A stretch of DNA of 64,000 bases from an uncultured Clostridia bacterium (GTDB lineage Bacteria > Bacillota > Clostridia > Christensenellales > Borkfalkiaceae), in assembly GCA_934254825.1 (NCBI GenBank), contig CAKQMB010000003.1:124001-188000 (forward strand), written 5' to 3'. Positions 41,434 through 50,409 of the stretch are shown piece after piece (positions within the stretch are counted from its first letter, which is position 1; every line of letters begins with the position of its first letter). A program made the position numbers and the translations under genes. Below the pieces are notes generated by a model that saw nothing but the letters and a program-made list of their open reading frames with translations, had not been told where the DNA came from and did no database searches.

Positions 41434-43392
41434 TTAAACGTTTACCTTGCTCATGAAGGTATCTTCTTTATTGAAATCCGCGTGTTCGGCGATATACGCT
41501 TTTCTTCCGTCTATATCGTCGCCCATAAGCGTCGTGATAAGCTTTTCCGCTTCCGCCGCGTCTTCTATCGTCACCTGCATCAGAACTCTCTTCTGCGGAT
41601 CCATAGTCGTGTCCCAAAGCTGTTCGGGGTTCATTTCGCCGAGACCTTTGTATCTTTGGAGCTGATATCCTCTGCCGACTTTGTCGATCGCTTTTTGCAG
41701 TTCGCTGTCGTCGTAAGCGTACTCTATTATATCTTTCTTGTAAACCTTGTATAACGGCGGCATTCCGATATAAACGTGACCTTCCTGAATAAGAGGCTTC
41801 ATATAACGGAAGAAGAAAGTAAGCAGTATCGCTCTTATGTGCGCGCCGTCCTGGTCGGCATCGGAAAGAATAATGACTTTATGATAGTTAAGGTTTGCTA
41901 TATTGAAATCGTTTCCGATACCCGTTCCGAGCGCGCTTATTATCGTTCTTATTTCTTCGTTTTTAAGAACTTCTTCTATTCTCTTTTTCTCGGCGTTGAG
42001 CGGTTTACCTCTGAGCGGCAAAATCGCCTGATGCTGTCTGTCTCTGCCCTGCTTCGCGCTTCCGCCTGCGGAGTCGCCCTCGACTATGAACACTTCGTTG
42101 AATTCGGCTTTTCTGCTCGAACAGGAAGCGAGTTTACCGATAAGTTTCGCGGAATCCGCACCGCTTTTCGCTCTCGCAACCTCTTTTGCGTGTCTTGCGG
42201 CGTTTCTCGCCTTAGCCGCGCCGACGGCTTTTTTGATCATCGCGTCGAACACGGGTTTGTTTTTCTTGTTTCTTACCAAAACATCGAGTTCCTCTATCGT
42301 AGCCGCTTCCACAGCCGCTTTTGCTTCGGGGTTACCGAGTTTGGTCTTCGTCTGACCTTCGAACTCGACGTTCTTCATCTTTACGGAAATTATAGCCGTC
42401 ATTCCCTCGCGGAAATCGTCGCCCGTAAACACAATGTCTTTTTCTTTAACGAGATTGTTTGCTTTCGCGTAATCGTTAAGTATCTTCGTAACACCCGATT
42501 TAAATCCGACTTCGTGAGTACCGCCCTCGGGTGTCGGAATATTGTTTACGAACGAGAATACGCTCTCGGTATAACTGTCGGTATGCTGAATGGCGAATTC
42601 TATTAAAATACCGTCTTTTTCCGCTTTTGCGTAAACGGGAAGATCGTAAAGTTTGGTTTTCCCTTCGTTAAGATACAAAACGTAATCGACGAGACCTCCG
42701 TCGTATTTGAAAGTCTTGTTATAGAATTTCTCGTCGTCGCGAAGATCGGTAAGTTTTATCGTTATTCCCTTGTTTAAAAACGCAAGTTCTCTTAAACGTT
42801 TTGCGATCGTTTCAAGACTGAATTCAACCGTCTCGAACACCTCTTTGTCGGGTTTGAAACGGACGAAAGTACCGTGCTTGTCCGTCTTGATTCTCGTATT
42901 TTGAAGAGGGGCTTCGGGTTCGCCGGAAATGGTTTTCTTACGGGTTTTATCGTAATAGCTGTGGAATCTCATTTTGTAAACGGTTTTATTGTATACTTCC
43001 ACTTCGAGCCATTCCGACAACGCGTTCGTAACCGACGCGCCTACGCCGTGCAAGCCGCCCGAAAAGTTATAATTCGAGTCGTTGAACTTACCGCCTGCGT
43101 GAAGCTGCGTAAATACGACCTGAACGCCCGAAACGCCCGCCTGTTTATGGATATCGGTAGGTATACCTCTTCCGTTATCCTCGACGGAAACGCTGCCGTC
43201 CTTATACAAAATGACCTCTACTTTGTCCGCATATCCGTTTGCCGCTTCGTCGATCGCGTTATCGACGATTTCCCATAAAATATGGTGCAAACCCTTAGGT
43301 CCCGTAGAGCCGATATACATACCTGGTCTGACTCTTACGGCTTCGAGACCCTCGAGAATTTTTATATCCTGAGAATTATAATCGTGCGCCAT
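41434..43392 (-). CDS. parE: DNA topoisomerase IV subunit B
   Basis: About 652 residues. The GHKL ATPase has EIVDNAIDEA, DNGRGIPTD and GGLHGVGASV; the transducer domain follows; the Toprim domain shows VEGDSAGGSAKQGRDR, LPLRGKPLN and LSDADQDGAHI with its metal-binding aspartates. I moved the start to ATG 43392, which has CGGAGG five to six bases upstream and gives the standard N-terminus; the longer frame starts at an upstream codon in the leader. It is followed directly by parC, and a clear promoter lies 50 bp upstream. Confidence 0.9.
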   Translation of the reverse strand: MAHDYNSQDIKILEGLEAVRVRPGMYIGSTGPKGLHHILWEIVDNAIDEAANGYADKVEVILYKDGSVSVEDNGRGIPTDIHKQAGVSGVQVVFTQLHAGGKFNDSNYNFSGGLHGVGASVTNALSEWLEVEVYNKTVYKMRFHSYYDKTRKKTISGEPEAPLQNTRIKTDKHGTFVRFKPDKEVFETVEFSLETIAKRLRELAFLNKGITIKLTDLRDDEKFYNKTFKYDGGLVDYVLYLNEGKTKLYDLPVYAKAEKDGILIEFAIQHTDSYTESVFSFVNNIPTPEGGTHEVGFKSGVTKILNDYAKANNLVKEKDIVFTGDDFREGMTAIISVKMKNVEFEGQTKTKLGNPEAKAAVEAATIEELDVLVRNKKNKPVFDAMIKKAVGAAKARNAARHAKEVARAKSGADSAKLIGKLASCSSRKAEFNEVFIVEGDSAGGSAKQGRDRQHQAILPLRGKPLNAEKKRIEEVLKNEEIRTIISALGTGIGNDFNIANLNYHKVIILSDADQDGAHIRAILLTFFFRYMKPLIQEGHVYIGMPPLYKVYKKDIIEYAYDDSELQKAIDKVGRGYQLQRYKGLGEMNPEQLWDTTMDPQKRVLMQVTIEDAAEAEKLITTLMGDDIDGRKAYIAEHADFNKEDTFMSKVNV

Positions 43393-43437
43393 TCTTTCCT
43401 CCGATCGGGCATACAGCCCATTGTACACATTATTTTT

Positions 43438-43466
43438 ATTGTATCATAAAAAAAATTTTTTTTCAA
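43438..43466 (-). promoter_or_regulatory. parE-parC promoter with A8T8 spacer
   Basis: Minus-strand TTGAAA (43461-43466) and TACAAT (43438-43443) with exactly 17 bp between. The spacer consists largely of five A, eight T, continuing the A run of the -35 box, an A8T8 tract that should be intrinsically curved. Confidence 0.78.
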
Positions 43467-43506
43467 GCTATTATCGGGCTATATAATAATGATAAATGAA
43501 AAAAAA

Positions 43507-43530
43507 CGGCTCCGGATCGTTCCGAAGCCG
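43507..43530 (-). terminator. Terminator after the GH78-like gene
   Basis: A 10-bp stem with one G-U wobble (43507-43516 with 43521-43530), four-base loop, followed on the minus strand by eight T. Confidence 0.9.
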
Positions 43531-43536
43531 CAAATA

Positions 43537-45147
43537 TCATAATACTTTCACTTTGATCTCTTTCGGAGCCTCTACTCTGGTCTCCGTTTTGCCGTTTTTA
43601 ACTTCCGCGGTAATTTTCACTTTGCCCTTTGCCGTCGGATAAACGGCTTCTATCTTTTTAAGTCCGCAAAGGTCGGGTTTGACGATAAGCTCTCCTCCGC
43701 CCGTTCCGACTTCCGTTACGCCGACGATATGCCTCATAATGAACGGAATAACTCCGCTCGACCAGCCGTGGCAGAAGCTGTGACGTAGTTCTTTGTAACA
43801 GAACGCGCCGTAATCGGCGTGAACGTCCTTTTTGTCAGCCGTCGGCATCTCGTCTATTCTTCCCGCATTTTCCGCCCAGACGATATCGAAGTCTTCCCAG
43901 AAAGTCGTCGCTCCGAGTTTAAGCATTTTGCCGTAATACTCTTTCATCATTTCGAGAGCTTCCCTCCCGTGACCTTTGTCCGAAATCGATTTGAAAAGGT
44001 AGTACGACATAAACGTCGAAAGCCCTTTCGCGCCGCCGTCGAGTATGAGATTAACGTCTTTTTCGTTACCTATTCCGACCATAAGTCTTAAAGCGGAAAT
44101 CTGCTTAAATTCCTTTACGTCATAAGAGATTTTCGAAAGTTTTACGAGAGACGTAACAACTATTTCCGCATCCTCGCCGAGTACTTCGAAAAGTTCTTTC
44201 GCGCATTTGAAACACCAGATGAAAAGCGCGTGAACGCCCGCGTATTCGTCCGCGGCTTTAACCGTCTCGGTCTCGTCCTGAGGATGAGTAGGCCAGTCGA
44301 CGAAATTCGAATCGAGCGTCGTTCTGCCGTCGTCGGTAATATACTCCGCAATCTGACGAGTTACGCCGACAAGATAATCTCTCATCTCTTTCAGAAACTC
44401 TTTATCGCCCGTTCTGAAATAATAATCTCTTAAATTTATCACCCACCACAGAGAGTAGGTCGGCATACGGTTTATCCACCCGGGAAGCTCGGTCTGATCC
44501 TTAACGAACGCTATCGAATTCCTGATAAAAGTCGTATCGGAAAACAAACAGTCCGACGACATTTGTTCGGGGTGAATATCGCCTATCCATACGAGTCTGT
44601 CTCTCTTCACTCCGTCCCATATCATATCGTTGTGTATGCAAAGACGAAGAGTATACGCCGCCGTGTCGAAAATCTCGTTTACAAGCGCATCGTCGCAACT
44701 GAACGATCCGTCGAATGGCTTGTCGTACGCGTCGCTCTGACAAACGACGCTTTTAACATACAGAACGGTATCGTCCGAAACGTCTATTCTCGCAAAGCGG
44801 AAACCGCTGTTCATAAACAGCTGATCGCTGAAATTGGGAACGAAAAAGTTCCAGTCTCTCGTGGAATGGTCGTTCGTTGCGTTACGCTCCCCTATATCGT
44901 GACAGACTTCCGAAACGGACTCGCCGAGACGGACTCTTATTCTGCCCGATCCTTCGGTCGTATAGCTTAAAAATCTGAGACTTCCCGAAAGTTCTTTTCC
45001 GAAATCGAGAATTATATGCGAACCGCCGTTAAACACGGCAAGATCCTTTTCGTTAAGCCCTATTTGCAGAACTTTGGTTTTCAGTAAATTTTCGGCATCG
45101 GAAACGCCGTGTTTATCGATTATCCGGACAGGAAAAATATTTTCCAT
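43537..45147 (-). CDS. GH78-like (alpha-L-rhamnosidase family) glycosidase
   Basis: A 536-residue protein with the (alpha/alpha)6 catalytic region of GH78 enzymes. The signature WDGVKRDRLVWIGDIHPEQ (about residues 180-198) matches the conserved GH78 stretch with its acidic residues, and SWWVINLRDYYFRTGD and FCHGWSSGV further on fit the family. An N-terminal beta domain (IILDFGKELSGSLRF) precedes it. No signal peptide, so probably cytosolic. It is shorter than many rhamnosidases (often 800 or more), lacking extra beta modules. It lies 4 bp after the M3 peptidase gene. Confidence 0.8.
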   Translation of the reverse strand: MENIFPVRIIDKHGVSDAENLLKTKVLQIGLNEKDLAVFNGGSHIILDFGKELSGSLRFLSYTTEGSGRIRVRLGESVSEVCHDIGERNATNDHSTRDWNFFVPNFSDQLFMNSGFRFARIDVSDDTVLYVKSVVCQSDAYDKPFDGSFSCDDALVNEIFDTAAYTLRLCIHNDMIWDGVKRDRLVWIGDIHPEQMSSDCLFSDTTFIRNSIAFVKDQTELPGWINRMPTYSLWWVINLRDYYFRTGDKEFLKEMRDYLVGVTRQIAEYITDDGRTTLDSNFVDWPTHPQDETETVKAADEYAGVHALFIWCFKCAKELFEVLGEDAEIVVTSLVKLSKISYDVKEFKQISALRLMVGIGNEKDVNLILDGGAKGLSTFMSYYLFKSISDKGHGREALEMMKEYYGKMLKLGATTFWEDFDIVWAENAGRIDEMPTADKKDVHADYGAFCYKELRHSFCHGWSSGVIPFIMRHIVGVTEVGTGGGELIVKPDLCGLKKIEAVYPTAKGKVKITAEVKNGKTETRVEAPKEIKVKVL

Positions 45148-45150
45148 CGT

Positions 45151-46866
45151 TTACCCCCGTTTCATATTTTCGATCTGAGACAAAAGTATGTTTTCGGCAT
45201 AAGAAACAGCCTTTTTAACGCTTCCTTTTTCAAACGGTATCGAAAGATTGGCGTATCTTAAAGTATCTTTATAACCGAGACTTCCTCCGACTTTGCAAAG
45301 ATTGAGATAATCTTTCCACGCGGAAACTTTGTCTTCGTTCATTTTCTTTTTGAATTCCATTGCGCCCATTGTCGTAAGCGTATAGTTGATATAATAAAAC
45401 GGATAAAGGAAAATATGGATTTTATGGTACCACCAACCGCCTTTCGCAAAGAAATCTATATCTCCGTAATCTCTCCACGGCATATATTTTTCTTCGAGTT
45501 TTTTCCATTCTGCCGTTCTTTCCTTGGGCGTAAGCTCGGGATGAGCGTAAACTATATGCTGATATTCGTCCACGGCAACGCCGAACGGAACGAACGTAAG
45601 AGCTTCCTGCAAATGCGCGAATCTGAACTTATCCGCCTTATCCCCGAAGAACTTTTCCGCGTAAGGATAAGCGAACTGCTCCATACTCATAGAATGAATT
45701 TCGGCGATATCGGTAGACTCCGAATAATAAGCCGAAATCGGTTGAGCTCTCATCGCTTCGTAGCCGGCGAACGCGTGACCCATTTCGTGCGTTAAAACGT
45801 CGACGTCCGCGGTTGTCTGATTGAAACACGAGAACACAAACGGAGCCTTAATCGTATTGATAGACGTCATATAGCCCGTCGAAGCCTTGCGAGGTCTGTT
45901 CTTCACGTCGAGAAGTTCGTGATCGAGCATAAAATCGATAAATTCGCCCGTTTCTTTGCTCATATCGCGGTACATTTCGCGAGCTTTTTCGATAAGGAAA
46001 TCGTCGTCTCCGATCGGTTTTGCGTTTCCGTCTCCGAAAATAAATTTCTCGTCGTAAGCCATAACCTTCTCGACGCCCGTTCTCTCCGCCTGAGCTTTGT
46101 AAAGCTTTGCGCAGAAAGGAACAAGTTCTTCTCTCACCTGCTCGCGGAATGAAGCGACGTCTTTTTCGTCGTAATCCGTTCTGCCCTGGCGCATATACCC
46201 GAGCGGAATGAAGTTTTTAAACCCGAGGTTCGCGGCTTGTTCGTTTCTGTTTTTTATAAGCTCGTCCCAAATCTCTTCGAAGCGTTTTTCGTTTGTCTCG
46301 TAAAACTCCGAATAATCCTTATAAGCATCGTGACGAATTTTTCTGTCCGGACTTTCGAAATAGCTCATTATTCCGTACAGATTAAGGGTTTTCCCGTCGA
46401 ACGGAATACTTGCGGAAGCTATTATCTTCTCGTATTCGTTGCAAAGTTTAGCTTCTTTCTGTAAAAGCGGAATATTCTTCTCGCAATACGATTTTCTCTT
46501 CAATTCGAGACCGGAAAACATTGCGTTTCCGAATTCTTTTATAAAATCGCTTTTGAATTTTCCGTCGTACATAGCGTTCGCGAATTCCATATACGCGGCA
46601 TCGTATTCGGGAAATTTTTCGTTGATATACTCGTTTTCTTTATCGTAAAATTCGTCTCCCGTATCGATCGTGTGACGAATAGAAGCGATCGTTGCCATAT
46701 CGGAAAATTCGCATTCTTCTTTGTCGAATTCGAGATACGCTTTTCTCGCCTCTTCGTACGAGACGGCGTTCTTTATTCTCAAAGCGTACTCTTTCGCTTT
46801 CTTTTCCTGCTCGTCGAAATCCGGACGAACATATTCGAGCGTTCCGAATTTAAAATCTTTTTTCAT
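45151..46866 (-). CDS. M3 family oligoendopeptidase
   Basis: A 571-residue zinc metallopeptidase of the M3 (PepF/thimet) family, which cleaves peptides in the cytosol. The zinc motif HEMGH is near residue 360 in LTHEMGHAFAGYEAM, and the third ligand glutamate is in DIAEIHSMSMEQF about 28 residues later. FARGGWWYHKIHIF-type residues near the end (here FAKGGWWYHK) hold the conserved tyrosine/histidine that stabilises the transition state. It is preceded by the lysS terminator and followed by the GH78-like gene, with which it may be cotranscribed. Confidence 0.93.
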   Translation of the reverse strand: MKKDFKFGTLEYVRPDFDEQEKKAKEYALRIKNAVSYEEARKAYLEFDKEECEFSDMATIASIRHTIDTGDEFYDKENEYINEKFPEYDAAYMEFANAMYDGKFKSDFIKEFGNAMFSGLELKRKSYCEKNIPLLQKEAKLCNEYEKIIASASIPFDGKTLNLYGIMSYFESPDRKIRHDAYKDYSEFYETNEKRFEEIWDELIKNRNEQAANLGFKNFIPLGYMRQGRTDYDEKDVASFREQVREELVPFCAKLYKAQAERTGVEKVMAYDEKFIFGDGNAKPIGDDDFLIEKAREMYRDMSKETGEFIDFMLDHELLDVKNRPRKASTGYMTSINTIKAPFVFSCFNQTTADVDVLTHEMGHAFAGYEAMRAQPISAYYSESTDIAEIHSMSMEQFAYPYAEKFFGDKADKFRFAHLQEALTFVPFGVAVDEYQHIVYAHPELTPKERTAEWKKLEEKYMPWRDYGDIDFFAKGGWWYHKIHIFLYPFYYINYTLTTMGAMEFKKKMNEDKVSAWKDYLNLCKVGGSLGYKDTLRYANLSIPFEKGSVKKAVSYAENILLSQIENMKRG

Positions 46867-46884
46867 GATTCACCTTACCTAAAA

Positions 46885-46906
46885 GCGGAGCGACGAAACG
46901 CTCCGC
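46885..46906 (-). terminator. Terminator after lysS
   Basis: Minus-strand 8-bp GC-rich stem (GCGGAGCG with CGCTCCGC), 6-nt loop, followed by TTTT. It lies between lysS and the peptidase gene. Confidence 0.78.
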
Positions 46907-46925
46907 GGTGCTTTCTGTCAACTGT

Positions 46926-48497
46926 TTAAAATTTAAGCAAATCGAGATATTTGGTTTTGTCGATTGCCGAAAGGAACAAATACAATCTCGGTCCTTTATC
47001 TGTTCCGAACAATAAATTATAAAAAACGGCAAAGAATCTTTGCTGACGAGCCATATTCTCTTTTTTCGTAAGAGAGGGATCGTTTATTATACCGTAAAGA
47101 TACTGCTGAATTTCCTGTTCCTTGATATCGTCGTGACTTTCGACGTATTCCGCAAGCTTTTTGACGGCTTCCTTTTCCTCGTCGGAAAGGGTATTGTAAA
47201 ATTCGTCGTTTCTGCCGCTCAAAAGCTTGTACATTTTCGACGGCTGATGTTTCGTTATCCAGTTTTTAACCCTGATAAGTCTTTCCTCGTCGCGCTCGTC
47301 GAACTCGACTCCGATTTTCGCGAGGATATCCTTTACCGCTTGCGGATTGAAATCCACGATAGGCGCAACGGAAGCAAGAACGCCGAAAGGAACTTTCGCT
47401 TTTACGTTTACGCCGTTTATCATGCAAAGGTCGTAAACAGACTTATTGTACTCGTCCGCTTCGCCGTTTTTAACGGCTTCGAGCCCTTTATCGAACTCGC
47501 TGTAATGACGAATGATAGTATCGTCGAAATTAAACGCGAAAGCGTCGGTCGGCGCGTATTTCGCGAAAAGCCACCTTACCATCTCGGGTTCGTAAACTTC
47601 GAGAACGGTTGCGGGCGTGATATTGTTTCCCGTGGAAGAATGCATATCGCCGAGACCCGCGATCGAAAGCCATCCGTAAGGCTGGAATTTAGGCGCTTTT
47701 ACGCCGTAAATCTCTTTCGCGATATCTTTCGCAACAACATACGATCCCGAAGCAGCGGCGTGATCTATGCCGCCCGGCTCGAAATCCACACCCTCGACTC
47801 CCCAACGCATCGGCCAGTCGATTTTCCACATGAGCTTAACCATATGGTAATCGCGCAAATTTACCGTTTCTTCGTTACCGCAAGCCTTGCATCTGTATGT
47901 GATTTCTTCCGTTTCCTCGTTGTAATTTAAAACTTCGGTAAAGTCTTTATTGCACTTGGAGCAGTAAACGCTGATCGGGTAATAACTCTCTCTTTCACCC
48001 TCGTCGCTGTCCTGAGTTTTATACTTCATAAGGATATCGTAAATATCCTTTCTTCTTTTCATTGCGGTTAAAATACCTTCGACGTATCTTCCCGAACGGT
48101 ATTCTTTACCCTGATATCTGTACTCGATATCTATTCCGAGTTCTTTCAGGGACTCTTCGTATTCCTTTTCGTTATATTCCGCATACGAAGAATATTTGCC
48201 GTAAGGATCGGGGATCATGCAATAAGGCATACCGATATATTTTTCGAAATCGGGCGCGATCGCCGCGATGTTTTTAGGAACTTTTCTGAGCCTGTCAAAC
48301 TCGTCCCACGAAAGCATTAAAGTGGCTTTTTTGCCTTTTCTTTTAAGTGCTTCGACAACAAAAAGAGGCGTGGCTACGTCTCTGAAATTTCCGATGTGAA
48401 CCGAACCCGACGGACTCGTTCCCGCAACGCATAAAAAATGTTCCTTTCCGGGATTTTCGCTTATAAGTTCTTCCGCAATTCTCTCTGCCCAATGCAT
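46926..48497 (-). CDS. lysS: Lysyl-tRNA synthetase, class I
   Basis: A 523-residue class I LysRS, unlike the class II enzyme of most bacteria. The HIGH motif appears as SVHIGNFRD (residues 32-40) after AGTSPSG, and the KMSKS counterpart is MHSSTGNN near residue 287. A zinc finger-like CSKC/CKAC pair sits near residue 178-206, and the C-terminal helical anticodon domain is present. Class I LysRS is found in archaea, spirochaetes, some alpha-proteobacteria and a subset of Clostridia, so it is useful lineage evidence. No T-box leader was recognised upstream. Confidence 0.93.
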   Translation of the reverse strand: MHWAERIAEELISENPGKEHFLCVAGTSPSGSVHIGNFRDVATPLFVVEALKRKGKKATLMLSWDEFDRLRKVPKNIAAIAPDFEKYIGMPYCMIPDPYGKYSSYAEYNEKEYEESLKELGIDIEYRYQGKEYRSGRYVEGILTAMKRRKDIYDILMKYKTQDSDEGERESYYPISVYCSKCNKDFTEVLNYNEETEEITYRCKACGNEETVNLRDYHMVKLMWKIDWPMRWGVEGVDFEPGGIDHAAASGSYVVAKDIAKEIYGVKAPKFQPYGWLSIAGLGDMHSSTGNNITPATVLEVYEPEMVRWLFAKYAPTDAFAFNFDDTIIRHYSEFDKGLEAVKNGEADEYNKSVYDLCMINGVNVKAKVPFGVLASVAPIVDFNPQAVKDILAKIGVEFDERDEERLIRVKNWITKHQPSKMYKLLSGRNDEFYNTLSDEEKEAVKKLAEYVESHDDIKEQEIQQYLYGIINDPSLTKKENMARQQRFFAVFYNLLFGTDKGPRLYLFLSAIDKTKYLDLLKF

Positions 48498-48564
48498 AAT
48501 TATCTTTCCTTGTGTTTGCTTTTTATATTTGAGTCCGCCGTCAGAAGCGGACAGATTTTTAATT

Positions 48565-49122
48565 TTATTTGTTTAAACCGAGCGTTTCTGCCCATGCAAG
48601 AACGATTTCTTCGGCTACATCCGCAGGATCTTTCCCCGTCGTATCGACGACGAGCGAATAATTCGACATATCCATAATGTCTACGCCGTAAAACTTTTTA
48701 TAACGCTGAATTTCGCTTTCTCTTCTTTCCTGCAAGGTTTTAAACGCTTCCTCGTCGGAGGAATACGGTTCGTCGGCACGTTTGGCGTTCACCACTCTTT
48801 TCGCGGCTTCCTCCGGGTCGCATTTAAGATACACGCTGAACGCGCTCGGAACAAAATGCCATGCCATTCTCGAATCGAAAATGAAACTCCCCTCTTTGTT
48901 TTCGTAAGCGGCAAGCATATCGTCGAGTTGTTTGTCAAGCTCCGGATGAGACTCCTGATAAATGTTGTACTGAGTCGTATTCATTCCGAGTTTTTCAGCC
49001 ATCTCGCGCTGAATTTTGCCGACCGAAATTATATCCGCATAAAATCTTTCTTTCAGAATCGCGCCTACGGTGCTTTTTCCGCTTCCGAGATCGCCTGCAA
49101 GAGATATTCTGAAATAAGCCAT
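48565..49122 (-). CDS. Cytidylate kinase-like P-loop nucleotide kinase
   Basis: A 185-residue kinase of the AAA_33/Cmk2-like group. The P-loop is AGDLGSGKST (residues 9-18), FIFDSRMAWHF holds an acidic/arginine NMP-binding element, and RVVNAKRAD with ERRESEIQRY forms a lid-type region. This short form resembles archaeal-type cytidylate kinases more than the roughly 225-residue bacterial Cmk. The substrate may be (d)CMP or another nucleotide. A clear promoter lies upstream. Confidence 0.78.
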   Translation of the reverse strand: MAYFRISLAGDLGSGKSTVGAILKERFYADIISVGKIQREMAEKLGMNTTQYNIYQESHPELDKQLDDMLAAYENKEGSFIFDSRMAWHFVPSAFSVYLKCDPEEAAKRVVNAKRADEPYSSDEEAFKTLQERRESEIQRYKKFYGVDIMDMSNYSLVVDTTGKDPADVAEEIVLAWAETLGLNK

Positions 49123-49145
49123 ACTCGTTCCCTCCGTTTTATAGT

Positions 49146-49174
49146 AATATAATAGATTACGACGATTTTGTCAA
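49146..49174 (-). promoter_or_regulatory. Promoter of the cytidylate-kinase-like gene
   Basis: Minus-strand perfect TTGACA (49169-49174) and TATATT (49146-49151) with 17-bp spacing, about 25 bp before the ATG. Confidence 0.82.
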
Positions 49175-49326
49175 CCCGATAACTGCGTTTTTAAATATTT
49201 TGCGTTATAAACACAAAAATAATCGGTTTTGGCTCGTTAAAAATTTATTCAGCTCCGATTTTAATACATTTAAAATTGCCGCGGATACAGAAAAACCGCC
49301 GTCGAATTATATCGGATTAACCTTGT

Positions 49327-50286
49327 TTAACCCATTAAAAGAGCCGCCGCGCCGAGAACGCCCGCTTTGTTTCCGAGTTTCGCGACGGCTATCGGACATC
49401 TCGGTCCGAGATCGCCCGCAAAAATCTCTCTGTTTACGATTTTTTGAAGCGGAACGATAAGATTGTCGCCCTGAGCGCAAACTCCTCCGCCGAGCATAAC
49501 CGTATGCGGACGGAAAATATTGGCGATGTTGGCAATTCCGCACGCGAGCATTTCGATATAATTATCCACGACTTCTTTTGCATACGGATCGACGTCCTTG
49601 TAATCGAATGCGGTTTTACCCGTTACGGCGTCCGTCGAACCGATTTCCCACATTTTACTGTCCTTGTGGTTTTCCATAGCTCTTTTAGTGTCTCTTATAA
49701 GAGCCGTCGCGGAAGCGTACGCTTCCAAACAGCCTTTTCTTCCGCAGGTACACTGCTCGCCGTTATGAGCGATAACCATATGCCCGAGTTCCGCGCCCGC
49801 CGATTTATTACCCTCGACAAGTTTGTTGCCGACAATTATTCCTCCGCCGACGCCCGTTCCGAGCGTTAAAAGAATACTGTCGTCGACGTCTCTGCCCGCT
49901 CCGTAAGTAGCCTCGCCGAGAGCGGCAACGTTGGCGTCGTTGGCGATTTTTACATTTATTCCCGTTCTTTTTTCAACGCCTTCGGCTATATGCAGATGAT
50001 GCCATTGCAGGTTGTTCGAGAAAATAACCACGCCGTTTTTACTGTCGATCATTCCCGGAACGCCCATTCCGATACCTTCCGTCTGCTCTTTTTTAAGTTC
50101 AGCCTTATCGAGAAGCCGTCCGACAAGTTCGGCGACATTATCCATAACCTTTTCTCCGCCGAGTTCGGACTCCGTCGGCACTTTGCCTTCGGCTATTATT
50201 TCGCCGTTTTCGGTTACTATTCCGCCTTTTACGAAAGTTCCGCCGAGATCTATACCTATATAGTACTTTTTATCGTTAACTGCCAT
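49327..50286 (-). CDS. glcK: ROK family glucokinase
   Basis: A 319-residue ROK sugar kinase. The ATP-binding motif is GIDLGGTFVKGGIV near residue 10, the sugar-binding catalytic aspartate lies in KIANDANVAALGE, and the zinc motif CTCGRKGCLEAYAS is complete. The length and the absence of a DNA-binding domain mark it as a kinase rather than a repressor. It phosphorylates glucose (possibly mannose or N-acetylglucosamine) and could feed monosaccharides from the nearby glycosidase loci into glycolysis. Confidence 0.9.
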   Translation of the reverse strand: MAVNDKKYYIGIDLGGTFVKGGIVTENGEIIAEGKVPTESELGGEKVMDNVAELVGRLLDKAELKKEQTEGIGMGVPGMIDSKNGVVIFSNNLQWHHLHIAEGVEKRTGINVKIANDANVAALGEATYGAGRDVDDSILLTLGTGVGGGIIVGNKLVEGNKSAGAELGHMVIAHNGEQCTCGRKGCLEAYASATALIRDTKRAMENHKDSKMWEIGSTDAVTGKTAFDYKDVDPYAKEVVDNYIEMLACGIANIANIFRPHTVMLGGGVCAQGDNLIVPLQKIVNREIFAGDLGPRCPIAVAKLGNKAGVLGAAALLMG

Positions 50287-50327
50287 TAAAACACTCCCTA
50301 AGACCTATTGAAACGATCTTTACGACA

Positions 50328-50356
50328 ATTATATGTTTTTTTTCGGAAAAAGTCAA
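50328..50356 (-). promoter_or_regulatory. Promoter of the ROK kinase gene
   Basis: Minus-strand TTGACT (50351-50356) and perfect TATAAT (50328-50333) with 17-bp spacing, about 40 bp before the ATG. Confidence 0.85.
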
Positions 50357-50374
50357 CTTTTGCCTGTTAATTAT

Positions 50375-50403
50375 TTGTTATTTCGTAAATATTTTGATAA
50401 TAT
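50375..50403 (+). promoter_or_regulatory. Promoter of the HAD nucleotidase gene, predicted leaderless
   Basis: TTGTTA (50375-50380) and TAATAT (50398-50403) with 17-bp spacing. The -10 box ends only 6 bp before the ATG at 50410, so transcription would begin at or next to the start codon. Confidence 0.62.
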
Positions 50404-50409
50404 AAACGC

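Noticed and set aside
38971..43392. DNA gyrase (gyrB-gyrA) instead of topoisomerase IV
   Set aside because: Motifs alone fit both, but the A subunit lacks a GyrA box and there are no dnaA/recF neighbours, so ParE-ParC is preferred.
48498..48564. Terminator after the cytidylate-kinase-like gene
   Set aside because: A GTCCGC/GCGGAC stem is present but has no following T tract, so it was not listed as a terminator.
49175..49326. Small gene or terminator between the ROK kinase end and the cytidylate-kinase-like promoter
   Set aside because: Only weak imperfect pairings and no ribosome-binding-site-supported frame could be found.
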